The position numbers were made by a program, and so were the translations under genes. From Polymorphobacter fuscus (lineage in GTDB: Bacteria; Pseudomonadota; Alphaproteobacteria; Sphingomonadales; Sphingomonadaceae): DNA of 64,000 nt. Numbering within the stretch: position 1 is the stretch's first letter; each line of letters starts with the position of its first letter. Where the stretch lies: positions 558,001 through 622,000 of the forward strand of contig NZ_JAATJI010000001.1 of assembly GCF_011927825.1 (NCBI RefSeq). Direction: 5' to 3'. The notes under the pieces were generated by a model. The model made no database searches and was not told the origin of the DNA. It saw only the letters and a program-made list of their open reading frames with translations. Positions 1 to 9,952 of this stretch are shown one piece after another.

Positions 1-1245
1 GTTCTGGCACAGCCAGTCGTTGGCGACCATGCCGCCATCGACACGCAACCGCGCCGCCGGCACGCCATCGGCCGCCAGCGCATCGACAAGATCTGCCGTC
101 TGCTGCCCCATCGCTTCCAGCGTGGCGCGAACGATATGCGCCCGTGTCGTCCCGCCCGACAGGCCGGTCAGCGTCCCGCGCGCCCCCGGCTGCCAGTGCG
201 GCGCCCCCATTCCCGCCAATGCCGGGACAAAGACCACGCCGCCGCTGTCCGCGACACTTTGTGCCAGCGCCTCGGTTTCGCTGCTGCTGGCGATGATCCC
301 CAGCCCGTCGCGCAGCCACTGCACCGCCGCCCCGGCGGTGAAGATCGCGCCTTCCAGTGCATAGGCCGGCACCCCGCCTATCCGCCACGCCACCGTCGAC
401 AGCAGCCGGTGCGTCGAAACCGGTGCCACCGGCCCCGCATGGGCAAGCAGGAAGCAGCCGGTGCCATAGGTCGCCTTGACCTGCCCCGGTGCCAGGCAGG
501 CGTGGCCGATGGTCGCGGCCTGCTGGTCGCCGGCGCTGCCGGTGATCGGCGTGTCACCGCCCAGCAGCGCCGTCGCTGCCAGCGGCCCGGCACAGTCGGT
601 GATCGCCGGCAGGATTGCGGCCGGCACGCCGAACAATGCCAGCAGGCCGTCGTCCCAGGAGCAATCGTCGAGCCGCATCAACAGCGTCCGGCTGGCGTTG
701 GTCGCGTCGGTGACATGGCGCGTCCCGGCCGACAATTTCCAGATCAGCCAGCTTTCGACCGTCCCGACGAGCAGTCGCCCGTCCGCCAGCGCGTCGGCCA
801 CCGCCGGCCAATTGTCGATCGCCCAGCGGATCTTGGTGGCCGAAAAATAGGGGTCGAGCACCAGGCCCGTCGTGGCCTGCACCGTCGGTTCATGGCCCGC
901 CGCCTGCAACGCCGCGCACACATCCGCCGTCCGCCGGTCCTGCCAGACGATGGCGTGCGATACCGGCTCCCCGGTGGTGCGATCCCAGAACACCATCGTT
1001 TCGCGCTGGTTGGTGATGCCGATGGTGGCGATGCGCGGCGCACCGACCTGATCGGCGACATCGATCAGGCAGTCGCGGCTCAACCGCCAGATCTCGCCGG
1101 CGTCATGCTCCACCCAGCCGCTGTGCGGATAATGCTGGGTCAGCGGCCGCTGCGCGCTGGCGACGATGGCGCCTGCAAGGTTGAAGGCAATGGCGCGGGT
1201 CGAAGTCGTCCCGGCATCGAGAACGAGGATGAGATCGGCGGTCAT
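1..1245 (-). CDS. glpK: Glycerol kinase (C-terminus cut by window edge)
   Basis: Phosphorylates glycerol with ATP to glycerol 3-phosphate in the cytoplasm. The frame runs leftwards from an ATG at 1245 and stays open for 415 codons to base 1, so roughly the last 80-90 residues of a usual FGGY glycerol kinase are outside the window. The N-terminal phosphate-binding motif LDAGTTSTR (residues 9-17), the substrate motif NQRE (79-82) and the C-terminal signature DGGMVANDW are visible. AGGGAAGG sits four bases before the start. It is divergent from glpD across 41 bp, so the two promoters must share or overlap that gap. No glycerol facilitator is seen here. The family call is firm. Confidence 0.95.
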   Translation of the reverse strand, partial: MTADLILVLDAGTTSTRAIAFNLAGAIVASAQRPLTQHYPHSGWVEHDAGEIWRLSRDCLIDVADQVGAPRIATIGITNQRETMVFWDRTTGEPVSHAIVWQDRRTADVCAALQAAGHEPTVQATTGLVLDPYFSATKIRWAIDNWPAVADALADGRLLVGTVESWLIWKLSAGTRHVTDATNASRTLLMRLDDCSWDDGLLALFGVPAAILPAITDCAGPLAATALLGGDTPITGSAGDQQAATIGHACLAPGQVKATYGTGCFLLAHAGPVAPVSTHRLLSTVAWRIGGVPAYALEGAIFTAGAAVQWLRDGLGIIASSSETEALAQSVADSGGVVFVPALAGMGAPHWQPGARGTLTGLSGGTTRAHIVRATLEAMGQQTADLVDALAADGVPAARLRVDGGMVANDWLCQN

Positions 1246-1286
1246 GTCGCCTTCCCTAAACGCCTGCGCCGCACTAGGTAACCCCC

Positions 1287-2819
1287 GTGTCCGACACCGC
1301 GCCCTTCGACCGCCTGCACGACCTGCTGATCATCGGCGGCGGCATCAACGGCGCCGGCATCGCCCGCGACGCCGCGGGCCGCGGCCTGTCGGTCGCGCTG
1401 GTCGAAGCCGGGGACCTGGGCGGCGCCACCTCCAGCGCATCGACCAAGCTCATCCACGGCGGTCTGCGCTACCTCGAATTCCACGCCTATGGCCTCGTCC
1501 GCAAGGCGCTCGCCGAACGCGAGGTGCTGCTCGACATCGCCCCCCATATCGCCTGGCCGCAAAGCTTCGTGCTGCCCAACGCGCCCGACCAGCGCCCCGA
1601 ATGGATGCTGCGCGCCGGGCTGTTCCTCTACGACCACCTCGCTCGCCGCCGCATTGTCCACGGTTCGGCGCGCATCGACCTGCGGCAGGATCCCGCCGGC
1701 CGGTCGCTGGCGCCCGAATGGAACCGCGGCTTTCGCTATTGGGACGGCTGGGTCGATGACGCGCGCCTCGTCATCGCCAACCTCCAGGACGCCCGCGACA
1801 AGGGCGCGCTGGTGCTGCCGCGCACCCGTGCCATCCGCGCGGAACATGACGGCAGCCGCTGGGCGGTCACGCTTGGGGATGGCCGCACCCTCCACGCCGC
1901 CCGCATCGTCAACGCCGCCGGCCCCTGGGCCGAAAGCGTCGCGCGCAGCGTTCTGGGCCGCAACGACGCACCCGCGCTGCGGCTCGTCCAGGGCTCGCAC
2001 ATCATCACCCGCCGCGTCAGCTCGGGCGCCGACGCCTTCATGTTTCAGCAGCCCGATGGCCGTATCATCTTCGTCATTCCCTATGAACGCGACTTTTCGC
2101 TGATCGGCACGACCGAGCGCGATATCGACACCCCCGACGCCGCGCACATCACCGAGGATGAAACCGACTATCTGCTCGCCGCCGCCAACCGCTACCTCGC
2201 CCGCCCGCTGACCCGCAGCGACGTCACTCACCGCTTCTCCGGCGTCCGCCCGCTCATCCTCGAAGCGAACAAGGGCGATCGCGAAACCACCCGCGATTAC
2301 CGGCTGGTCGCCCATGACGGCGTCCCCGCGATGACCGTGGTCGGTGGCAAGATCACCACCTATCGCGTCCTCGCCGAGGACGTCCTGCAACGCATCGCCC
2401 CGGCCAGCAAGCGCTGGACCGCGACCGCCCCGCTGCCCGGCAGCCGGATCGACCGCAAGCCCGGCGAAACCGGCCAGGACGCCTTCGCCCGCTGGCTCGC
2501 CGACCTGACCGCCGCCGAAGGCAATTACGACCCCCGGCTGGTCCGGCGGCTGGCGCACACCATCGGCACCGCCGCGGCACCTTTGCTCGCCGCCGGGCTC
2601 GGCGCCAACATCGGCGGCATGTTCGAAGCCGAGCTCGACCATTTCGTCCGCAACGAATGGGCGACCACGGCCGACGACGTGCTGTGGCGCCGCACCAAGA
2701 TGGGCCTGCACATCGACAACGCCGGCCGCGCGGAGATCGCCGCCTGGTTCGGTGAAGCCGCCCCCGCCGCCGGCGCCGACGCGCCCGTCACCCATCGCTT
2801 CGCTGCAAAAACCGCGTGA
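1287..2819 (+). CDS. glpD: Glycerol-3-phosphate dehydrogenase, FAD-dependent
   Basis: Oxidises glycerol 3-phosphate to dihydroxyacetone phosphate at the inner membrane and passes electrons to quinone, the step after GlpK. The 510 residues match the family length. The FAD-binding GGGINGAGIARDA lies at residues 17-29 and the conserved HGGLRYLE near 57-64; the C-terminal GlpD cap domain follows residue 380. The start is a GTG at 1287 with AGGT a few bases upstream; no in-frame ATG precedes it. Glycerol kinase is divergent on the other strand, making a compact glycerol catabolic locus. Regulation is not evident, since no glpR-like gene or clear operator was found. Confidence 0.95.
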   Translation: MSDTAPFDRLHDLLIIGGGINGAGIARDAAGRGLSVALVEAGDLGGATSSASTKLIHGGLRYLEFHAYGLVRKALAEREVLLDIAPHIAWPQSFVLPNAPDQRPEWMLRAGLFLYDHLARRRIVHGSARIDLRQDPAGRSLAPEWNRGFRYWDGWVDDARLVIANLQDARDKGALVLPRTRAIRAEHDGSRWAVTLGDGRTLHAARIVNAAGPWAESVARSVLGRNDAPALRLVQGSHIITRRVSSGADAFMFQQPDGRIIFVIPYERDFSLIGTTERDIDTPDAAHITEDETDYLLAAANRYLARPLTRSDVTHRFSGVRPLILEANKGDRETTRDYRLVAHDGVPAMTVVGGKITTYRVLAEDVLQRIAPASKRWTATAPLPGSRIDRKPGETGQDAFARWLADLTAAEGNYDPRLVRRLAHTIGTAAAPLLAAGLGANIGGMFEAELDHFVRNEWATTADDVLWRRTKMGLHIDNAGRAEIAAWFGEAAPAAGADAPVTHRFAAKTA

Positions 2820-2884
2820 TGCGCCCCCGGCCCGCGACACATCTGCCGCTTCCGCTCGGCCGCGCCCGCGCCTAACACCGCAGC

Positions 2885-3616
2885 GTGATCGACCCCGTCC
2901 TTCTCGCCATCGGCACCGCCCAGACGACGCTCATCGTCATCGTCCGCTATCTGGCGACCAGCGGCGGCTTTGCCTGGTGGACCGCGCGGCGCGGCATCGC
3001 CACCGGCCCGCGCGACCCCGCCCGCCGCAGCCGCCAGATCCGCGACGAAATCCGCTGGTCGCTGGTGTCCGCCGTCATCTACGGCATCCCCGCCGGCATC
3101 ATGATCGCCTGCTGGCATTATTTCGGCCTCACCGCGATCCGCACGGAGTTCGACACCGCCGCCGCGCTCTGGTGGCTGCCGAGCATCGCCCTCTACCTCT
3201 TCCTCCACGACACCTGGTTCTACTGGACCCACCGCTGGATGCACGCGCCGCGCATCTTCAAGGCGGTGCACGCCGTCCACCATGCCTCCAAGCCGCCGAC
3301 GGCCTGGGCAGCGATGAGCTTCCACCCCTGGGAGGCACTCAGCGGGGCCTTCGTCATCCCGCTGCTGGCCTTCGTCATCCCCATCCACTGGACCGCGCTC
3401 GCCGTCGTCCTCACCATCGCCACGGTGATGGGCGTCACCAACCACATGGGCTGGGAAATGTTCCCGGCGCGCTGGATCAACGGCTGGTTCGGTCGCCACA
3501 TCATCACAGCGTCGCACCACGAGACGCACCACGCGCGCTACACCTGCAACTACGGCCTGTATTTCCGCTTCTGGGACAGGCTGTGCAAGACCGACAAGGG
3601 CCTCACCAGCTTCTGA
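2885..3616 (+). CDS. Fatty acid hydroxylase / sterol desaturase family membrane protein
   Basis: An integral membrane di-iron oxygenase of the fatty-acid-hydroxylase superfamily. The 243 residues hold several hydrophobic segments and the expected histidine clusters: H116 and H120, H129 with H132-H133, and HHETHH at 211-216. These should bind two irons that activate O2 to hydroxylate or desaturate a lipid. The substrate cannot be read from sequence; family members act on carotenoids, sterols, fatty acids or ceramide-like lipids. The start is a GTG at 2885 with no clear ribosome-binding site, so the true start is a little uncertain. It lies 65 bp after glpD on the same strand and could be co-transcribed, with no obvious shared role. 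Confidence 0.85.
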   Translation: MIDPVLLAIGTAQTTLIVIVRYLATSGGFAWWTARRGIATGPRDPARRSRQIRDEIRWSLVSAVIYGIPAGIMIACWHYFGLTAIRTEFDTAAALWWLPSIALYLFLHDTWFYWTHRWMHAPRIFKAVHAVHHASKPPTAWAAMSFHPWEALSGAFVIPLLAFVIPIHWTALAVVLTIATVMGVTNHMGWEMFPARWINGWFGRHIITASHHETHHARYTCNYGLYFRFWDRLCKTDKGLTSF

Positions 3617-3650
3617 TTGACCGCGCCTGCCAACCTTCTACACTGCCCGC

Positions 3651-5627
<1,977 letters not shown>

Positions 5628-5779
5628 GTGAGTCTTGGTCGCAATCGATTTCAGCTTTTAATAAGCAGATGATTGGGCAATTATATACCTTAGTTAGCGA
5701 GACTTGAATGGGCGCGCATCTTAGTAAGGAAGCAGTGGCCAGCCATTTCGCGCAGGCGGGGATCACTGAGAATGACGCT

Positions 5780-6559
5780 TTAAGGGCTGAGCGCGGGGTG
5801 ACCCTCGTAATGAGTATGCAGCTTCAGCAAGACCCCCCGGACTTCCCGGTACAGGGTTCCGATGGTTTCAAACACGTCAGCGCCAGCGAATGGCACGTCG
5901 GCGGGCATGATAGCTTGGCAATTGATGCTGGGCGGCTCCCCGTAAATTATCCGACTCCGACTTCGAGCAATCTCCATCGGAGGGAAGCCGGCTCCTATTT
6001 GCCACTGCCCCCCGCGCGAGGACACTCCCTCGGGTGTAGAGTAATTGAAAGCCGCTGTAGTTGTCGTGGCGACCTGTAAAAGGGCACGGTGCTTCTGGAT
6101 GTTATCAAGCTGGTTTAGCGCCCAAAGATTATAGTTTCCTTCTTTCCATGGCTTGAACTCATTAAAAAGTAACTCTTGGAAATCAGGAAGATAGCGAGCC
6201 AGGTCTTTAAACTTAACCCTCCCAGTATGAGTTTTTCCACACCCGTTGCAGTTATGAATTATTGGCGAGAAGTCCTTTCTCAACTCTGTTTCGGTGCCCC
6301 GGAATGGGAAATTGACAGAATCGGAAAGCCTTTTGCTCACGCCTTGGACTAGCGTGCTAACTGCAGTGTCCAGAGCGCTTCTTAATGCATGGACACCGGA
6401 GCCAATCAAAAGCGGAAACTCTTTTGGTAGGCGGTTTGCAAAAAGCACGATACGATGCCCGTGCTCGTCAATCTCTTCCCGATAGCCGCATTGTTTGTTC
6501 TCGATATAGCTAATGATGTATTGCCGAGCGTCGAGAAATTGCGCGTCGGCCCAGTCCAT
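5780..6559 (-). CDS. Hypothetical protein with an HxLRSALD motif
   Basis: No function recognised. The 259 residues from the ATG at 6559 carry LLIGSGVHALRSALD near residues 45-60 and LWALNQLDNIQKHR near 150-165. From memory these resemble a widespread uncharacterised family with LIGD.xHNLRSALDHL and LWLLHELNNIDKHR blocks; I could not check this. A small insert with a CNGCG pattern lies between the blocks. The frame stays open upstream to a TTG at 6748, so the N-terminus is uncertain; no good ribosome-binding site is seen at either start. Base composition is clearly lower in GC than every neighbour, suggesting recent acquisition. It is convergent with thiC, ending about 150 bp after it. Confidence 0.75.
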   Translation of the reverse strand: MDWADAQFLDARQYIISYIENKQCGYREEIDEHGHRIVLFANRLPKEFPLLIGSGVHALRSALDTAVSTLVQGVSKRLSDSVNFPFRGTETELRKDFSPIIHNCNGCGKTHTGRVKFKDLARYLPDFQELLFNEFKPWKEGNYNLWALNQLDNIQKHRALLQVATTTTAAFNYSTPEGVSSRGGQWQIGAGFPPMEIARSRSRIIYGEPPSINCQAIMPADVPFAGADVFETIGTLYREVRGVLLKLHTHYEGHPALSP

Positions 6560-6999
6560 CTTAAACGCTGCTTGCCAAAGCGGTGTTGGCCGAAGCGGAT
6601 TCAGAAGCGGATCATTGTTAGACAAGCGGCCACCCCAAACAGAAGATACCTTCTCTGAAGCGGAGACGGAGGCCCGTCGAGAAGCTGCGCTCAAGCGTAT
6701 GCTACCGACCCCCCACAAGCCGCACAAGGCTAGCGGGAAGCCACCCAAGGAGTCGAGTCAGTTGGGGAAATAGCGCTTCCCGCGCGTGCCGATCTGGCGC
6801 GGGATTTTCGCCAGCTTAGGCGGCGAGCTTGTCAGTCCGCCGATAGGTAAGACGGCGACCTTCGCCACCCTTGAGGATGGCCGCAGCGCGCTCGCCATCG
6901 GTCAACTCGCGGGTGCGGTCGCGCTGTCGCCTCCAACCCATGTCGCGCCTGGCTGGCATCGCCGGCCATAGGCCTGTTGCCAATCCCCACTCTCCGTTT
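6560..6999. other. AT-richer stretch without a confident gene
   Basis: Between the hypothetical protein and the promoter at 7000 I see no convincing full-length gene. The left part (to about 6760) shares the lower GC of the preceding gene and may hold its N-terminal extension or its promoter. The right part returns to the typical composition and contains only a doubtful 41-residue minus-strand frame (6816-6941). No integrase, direct-repeat boundary or inverted-repeat end was found. Confidence 0.5.
6816..6941 (-). CDS. Possible 41-residue small protein (doubtful)
   Basis: A short frame opens with an ATG at 6941 and reads MGWRRQRDRTRELTDGERAA..., very basic in its first half. It ends in a normal stop at 6816. 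The ribosome-binding site is weak and the frame continues open upstream, so this may be chance or the remnant of a longer gene at the edge of the AT-richer patch. I do not recognise it. It is reported because it lies in an otherwise empty stretch and has a protein-like composition. Confidence 0.2.
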   Translation of the reverse strand: MGWRRQRDRTRELTDGERAAAILKGGEGRRLTYRRTDKLAA

Positions 7000-7028
7000 T
7001 TGCAACGCAGCACGCAACCCCCTATATT
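7000..7028 (+). promoter_or_regulatory. Sigma-70-like promoter for the glycine-rich protein
   Basis: TTGCAA at 7000-7005 and TATATT at 7023-7028 are separated by 17 bases, close to the housekeeping consensus. The start codon of the glycine-rich secreted protein follows at 7068, giving an expected leader of about 30 bases. Confidence 0.6.
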
Positions 7029-7067
7029 CGCTCCACGCGTTGGCAGAGTGGGGCCGGGAGACAGGCA

Positions 7068-7613
7068 GTGAAGACTTTGGTTCTGGTGGCGGCGGCGGCG
7101 CTGCTGGTCACGCCCGCGATGGCGATGGCCTATGGTGGCCCCGGTGGCGGCGGTCGCGGCGGCGGCTTCAGCGGCGGGCGCGGTGGGCCCGGCGGCTATG
7201 GCGGCGGCTTTCGCGGCAATTCCGGTGGTCCGCGCTTCGGCGGCGGTTATCGGCCCGGCTTCGGCGGCGTCCGTCCCGGCTATGGCGCCTTTCGCCCCGG
7301 CTATGCCGGCTTCGGCCGCCCGGCCTTTTACCGCGGCGGCTTTGCCCGCCCCTATTTCGCCCGCCCCTACCTCGTGCGCCCGGTCTATTATGGCGGCTAT
7401 TTTCCCGCGGCCTTCGGCTTCGGCCTCGGCTTTTACAACAGCTGGCCGCTGGTCGGCGGTTATGGCTATCCGGCGGCGATCAACTACACCACCAACGTCT
7501 ATGCGGCGCCCCCGGTCGCCGCCCCGCCGGAAGCCGCCGGCCCGGCAGCCTGTGGCGACTGGGCCTGGGATGTCGGGTCGGGCAGCTATGTCTGGCAGCC
7601 GCAGGGCTGTTGA
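7068..7613 (+). CDS. Secreted glycine/tyrosine-rich protein
   Basis: No enzyme domain is visible. The 181 residues begin with a typical signal peptide (MKTLVLVAAAALLVTPAMAMA, cleavage near residues 19-21), followed by a low-complexity region of Gly, Arg, Pro, Phe and Tyr (about 22-110) with repeats such as GGYRPGFGG, then a tyrosine- and alanine-rich segment. The tail has two cysteines (near 163 and 181) around a WAWDVGSGSYVWQP stretch that could form one disulfide. An envelope or extracellular structural role is likely but inferred. It starts with GTG after GGGAGA, has a good promoter at 7000-7028, and converges on the Spy-like gene with two bases between stops. Confidence 0.75.
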   Translation: MKTLVLVAAAALLVTPAMAMAYGGPGGGGRGGGFSGGRGGPGGYGGGFRGNSGGPRFGGGYRPGFGGVRPGYGAFRPGYAGFGRPAFYRGGFARPYFARPYLVRPVYYGGYFPAAFGFGLGFYNSWPLVGGYGYPAAINYTTNVYAAPPVAAPPEAAGPAACGDWAWDVGSGSYVWQPQGC

Positions 7614-7615
7614 TC

Positions 7616-7999
7616 TCAATCCTCGGCCGGCGGCGGCGCCATGGTGAAATCGTCGAACCGCCGCTGCTGGTCGGGCGTCAGCGTGGCATATAGCGCCTTC
7701 AACGCCGCCGACTGGCGCTGCAGATCGGCCAGTTCGGCCTTCAGCTCGGCCTCCACCAGGTCGATCCGGCGCGGCGCCGTCAGCCTGGGAAACATCGCCG
7801 CCGCAGCCCGGTGGTGCTGGTCCGCCGCTGCCTGCGAAGGGGTGGCGGCGACATAGGCCGCCCAGCGCGCTTCCTGCCCCGGGGTCAGTTGCAGCGCCGC
7901 ATGCAGGCCTTCGAATTGCGCGCCGGCGGCCTGCTGCTGCGCCCGGCCGGGCCCGGCAACGACCAGCAATACCGACAGCAACGCGATACCGAATTTCAT
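7616..7999 (-). CDS. Periplasmic LTxxQ (Spy/CpxP-like) protein
   Basis: A 127-residue exported protein with a signal peptide ending near residue 20 (GPGRAQQ). The mature part is helical and polar, with two copies of the LTxxQ motif: LTPGQEARW (38-46) and LTPDQQRRF (107-115). These define the Spy/CpxP family of periplasmic chaperones and metal or envelope-stress sensors. The ATG at 7999 is chosen because AGGAGG lies six to eight bases upstream; the same frame is open much further but without exported-protein logic. It is convergent with the glycine-rich gene. No two-component partner is adjacent, so the stress it answers is unknown. Confidence 0.8.
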   Translation of the reverse strand: MKFGIALLSVLLVVAGPGRAQQQAAGAQFEGLHAALQLTPGQEARWAAYVAATPSQAAADQHHRAAAAMFPRLTAPRRIDLVEAELKAELADLQRQSAALKALYATLTPDQQRRFDDFTMAPPPAED

Positions 8000-8186
8000 C
8001 CTGCGCCTCCTGATCCGGCGCCAGCGATAGCGTGCCCGCGGACCGGCCGATAGCCCCGGCGCAGACGGCCATGCTGTCCTACACGGCGATTTCCTGCCAT
8101 GATGCGAAATCGACGCGCTCTTTGATATCGTCAGCCTGTTCAACACCTTCCGGCCGGCATGTGCCGATGTGCAAAAGCCGAAATCG

Positions 8187-8385
8187 CTGTGACTTTCGAG
8201 ACTTTCTGAAGATTTGTTAACCTTTTTTGGATGCACCCTGACGGCCTTCGGCGCCACCCCGGCACCGGCCGGGATGACGCCATTCATAGGCAGAAGGTCA
8301 GGCCGCAAACGCCGCGCGACGGCGCATCGCGGCGCCGGTCAGGCCGAAGCCGGCGATCAGCATCGCCCAGGTCGTCGGTTCGGGG
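8187..8385. repeat. Repeat copy A: 3' end and downstream flank of a PEP-CTERM gene
   Basis: This segment is closely similar to 9124-9318 in the same orientation. Both start with an identical 19-base tract (CTGTGACTTTCGAGACTTT at 8187 and 9124), continue through a GTTAACC tract and a hairpin, and run into the last 25-30 codons of the two PEPxxWA-CTERM genes. The conservation extends well outside coding sequence, which shows duplication or gene conversion of a 3' module. Confidence 0.85.
8250..8281 (-). terminator. Hairpin after the first PEP-CTERM gene
   Basis: Near-perfect inverted repeat: GGCGCCACCCCGGC at 8250-8263 and GCCGGGATGACGCC at 8268-8281, starting about 17 bases past the stop of the minus-strand gene. 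It lacks a following U run, so termination is plausible, not certain; it also resembles an extragenic palindrome. Confidence 0.55.
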
Positions 8386-8897
8386 ACGCCCGGCGCGCCG
8401 ACATCGAACGTCAACGTATTGCCGCCGCCGTTGAGCGCACGGTTGTCGAGTTGACCCGTGAACAACGTCTGGCCGGACGCACCGAAGATGGAAATGCCGA
8501 ACAGGTCGCGATCGCTGTTGGAATCGGTCCGTCCGAATATGGCCAGGCTGGCAAGGTCGGTGGGCGCCAGCAGCGTGATTTCCAGAAATTCCGAGGCAGC
8601 GGCTGAATCGGAATGATAGATGTCGGGGAACAGGACCGGCGCCAGTCCGTCGATCGCCTTGTCCGGCGTGGACTGCGCAGAATAGTTGCCGCTGCCCGCC
8701 GCCGTGGCACCATTGCTCGCCAGCGCGACATTGACACCGCTGCCCGCGGCGAACGCCTGGACTTCGCCGACCTGCAACCATGTCGGAACAAGGTTGGTGA
8801 TACGGATCGTCGTTGCACCGATCACGCTCGCTGCTGCGACCGGCGTGCCGGACGCGAACAGGCTCAATATTGCTGAAGCCATCAAGAACCGACGCAT
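8298..8897 (-). CDS. PEPxxWA-CTERM exported protein, discoidin-like
   Basis: A 199-residue exported protein. A signal peptide (FLMASAILSLFASGTPVAAA) is followed by a beta-rich domain of about 130 residues whose pattern (substrate-exposed loop, KAIDG, EITLLAPTDLASLAIFGR) resembles F5/8 type C (discoidin) carbohydrate-binding folds. The C-terminus is VPEPTTWAMLIAGFGL plus an arginine cluster, the exosortase-type sorting tail typical of sphingomonads. It should be processed and moved to the outer envelope or exopolysaccharide. The ATG at 8897 is preferred over 8903 because GGGGA lies seven bases upstream. A paralogue follows at 9232-9867 with an almost identical tail. No exosortase is in this window. 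Confidence 0.85.
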   Translation of the reverse strand: MRRFLMASAILSLFASGTPVAAASVIGATTIRITNLVPTWLQVGEVQAFAAGSGVNVALASNGATAAGSGNYSAQSTPDKAIDGLAPVLFPDIYHSDSAAASEFLEITLLAPTDLASLAIFGRTDSNSDRDLFGISIFGASGQTLFTGQLDNRALNGGGNTLTFDVGAPGVPEPTTWAMLIAGFGLTGAAMRRRAAFAA

Positions 8898-9123
8898 TCT
8901 CATTCCCCTGCTAACGAACGGGTCACATCCCGTGTCATCAGGTAAAGGCTCCGAATGGCGCCGGAACGGCTCACCGACCTGAAATTTATTTTTTGCGTCA
9001 ATCAGTTCGCGCGATGCGGTGCGGCGACGCATCGCGACCGGACCAGCCGGGACGGCGGTCCTGCAAGCGCGATCCCTTCAGGTTATCCACCGACGCAGCG
9101 GCAACCGCCGGCATGGACAATCA

Positions 9124-9318
9124 CTGTGACTTTCGAGACTTTGTAAATTTCGGTTAACCTTGTCGGCGCACCCTGACCGCCGTCGGCGTCACCCCGGCCC
9201 CCGCCGGGATGACGCCATTGCGAGGCAGAGGTCAGGCCGCAACCGCGGCGCGGCGGCGCATCGCGGCGCCGGTCAGGCCGAAGCCGGCGACCATCATCGC
9301 CCAGGTCATCGGTTCGGG
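9124..9318. repeat. Repeat copy B: 3' end and downstream flank of a PEP-CTERM gene
   Basis: Second copy of the module described at 8187-8385. It shares the initial 19-base tract, the GTTAACC motif, the hairpin and the code for the PEPxxWA tail. The upstream parts of the two genes are far less alike at the DNA level. Confidence 0.85.
9185..9216 (-). terminator. Hairpin after the second PEP-CTERM gene
   Basis: GGCGTCACCCCGGC at 9185-9198 and GCCGGGATGACGCC at 9203-9216 form a 14-bp stem in the minus-strand RNA with a single G-U pair and a four-base loop. It lies 16 bases past the stop of the gene at 9232. The counterpart at 8250-8281 is nearly the same sequence. Confidence 0.6.
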
Positions 9319-9867
9319 AACCGCGCCGGCAAAGCGCACTTCCGACAGGCCGGCGTTCCAGCTGGCTTCGGCATAGGTGCCCTGGCCATAGTTGTTGAGG
9401 ATGTCGAGGCGGACAAAGCGTGCGTCGCCGGTGAAGCTGGCCACCTGCCCCGCCAGCGGCTGGCCGGTGCCGAGCGCCAGCGTGCCGCTGAACATCTCGC
9501 TGAAGTTGACGCCGTCGGTCGACCCGAACAGCTGGTAATCCTTGACGCCGCGCAGGATCGTCGACTGGAATTCGGCCGGGTTGCCGAAATTGTAGTTCCA
9601 GATCGTCGCGCCCTTCAGGGCATAGGTGGCGCCCAGGTCGAACAGCAGCGTCGCCTGGTTGACGCCCAGGTCGGTCATCCACATGTCGCTGTAGGTGGCG
9701 CTGTGCTTGCCGTTCGACAGCCCGCTGCCGTTGATCAGGTTGACGTCCTTATATTCGCCGAAGAACGGAAAGGTGTTCGACGCAACGACGCTGACCGGCG
9801 TGATGGTCGCCGCGGAAAGCGGCGCAGCGATGGCCGCAGCGGCGGCGAAAGCGAGCAGGTGACGCAT
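9232..9867 (-). CDS. PEPxxWA-CTERM exported protein, discoidin-like
   Basis: A 211-residue exported protein: signal peptide (to about residue 20, PLSAATI), then a domain with the F5/8 type C pattern (YSDMWMTDLG, LLFDLGATYALKGATIWNYN, GDARFVRLDILNNYG), then VPEPMTWAMMVAGFGL and a basic end. The domain suggests binding of a glycan or surface polymer; the tail suggests exosortase-dependent sorting. ATG at 9867 starts the signal peptide directly. The last 25-30 residues are nearly identical to those of the neighbouring gene at 8298 although the rest is diverged, a pattern of shared-tail duplication. Ligand and location are inferred. Confidence 0.87.
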   Translation of the reverse strand: MRHLLAFAAAAAIAAPLSAATITPVSVVASNTFPFFGEYKDVNLINGSGLSNGKHSATYSDMWMTDLGVNQATLLFDLGATYALKGATIWNYNFGNPAEFQSTILRGVKDYQLFGSTDGVNFSEMFSGTLALGTGQPLAGQVASFTGDARFVRLDILNNYGQGTYAEASWNAGLSEVRFAGAVPEPMTWAMMVAGFGLTGAAMRRRAAVAA

Positions 9868-9952
9868 ATCAATGACCCTTTAGTGGTTGTTGCCAAGGTC
9901 TTGATAGGGGGACGCTATTTCACTTTCGTGCAAGTTTCGTTAAGACACCAAG

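Noticed and set aside
1242..2840. Long open frame of about 530 codons on the minus strand across glpD
   Set aside because: High GC leaves few stops antisense to real genes. The translation is rich in Gly, Ala, Asp and Arg without motifs, and the plus strand holds a complete glpD.
5708..6079. 123-codon plus-strand frame after thiC
   Set aside because: It lies opposite the C-terminal half of the minus-strand hypothetical protein, has no recognisable pattern and no good ribosome-binding site.
8250..9216. Hairpins as insertion-sequence ends
   Set aside because: They sit at matching positions after two paralogous genes and enclose no transposase; terminator or REP-like function explains them better.
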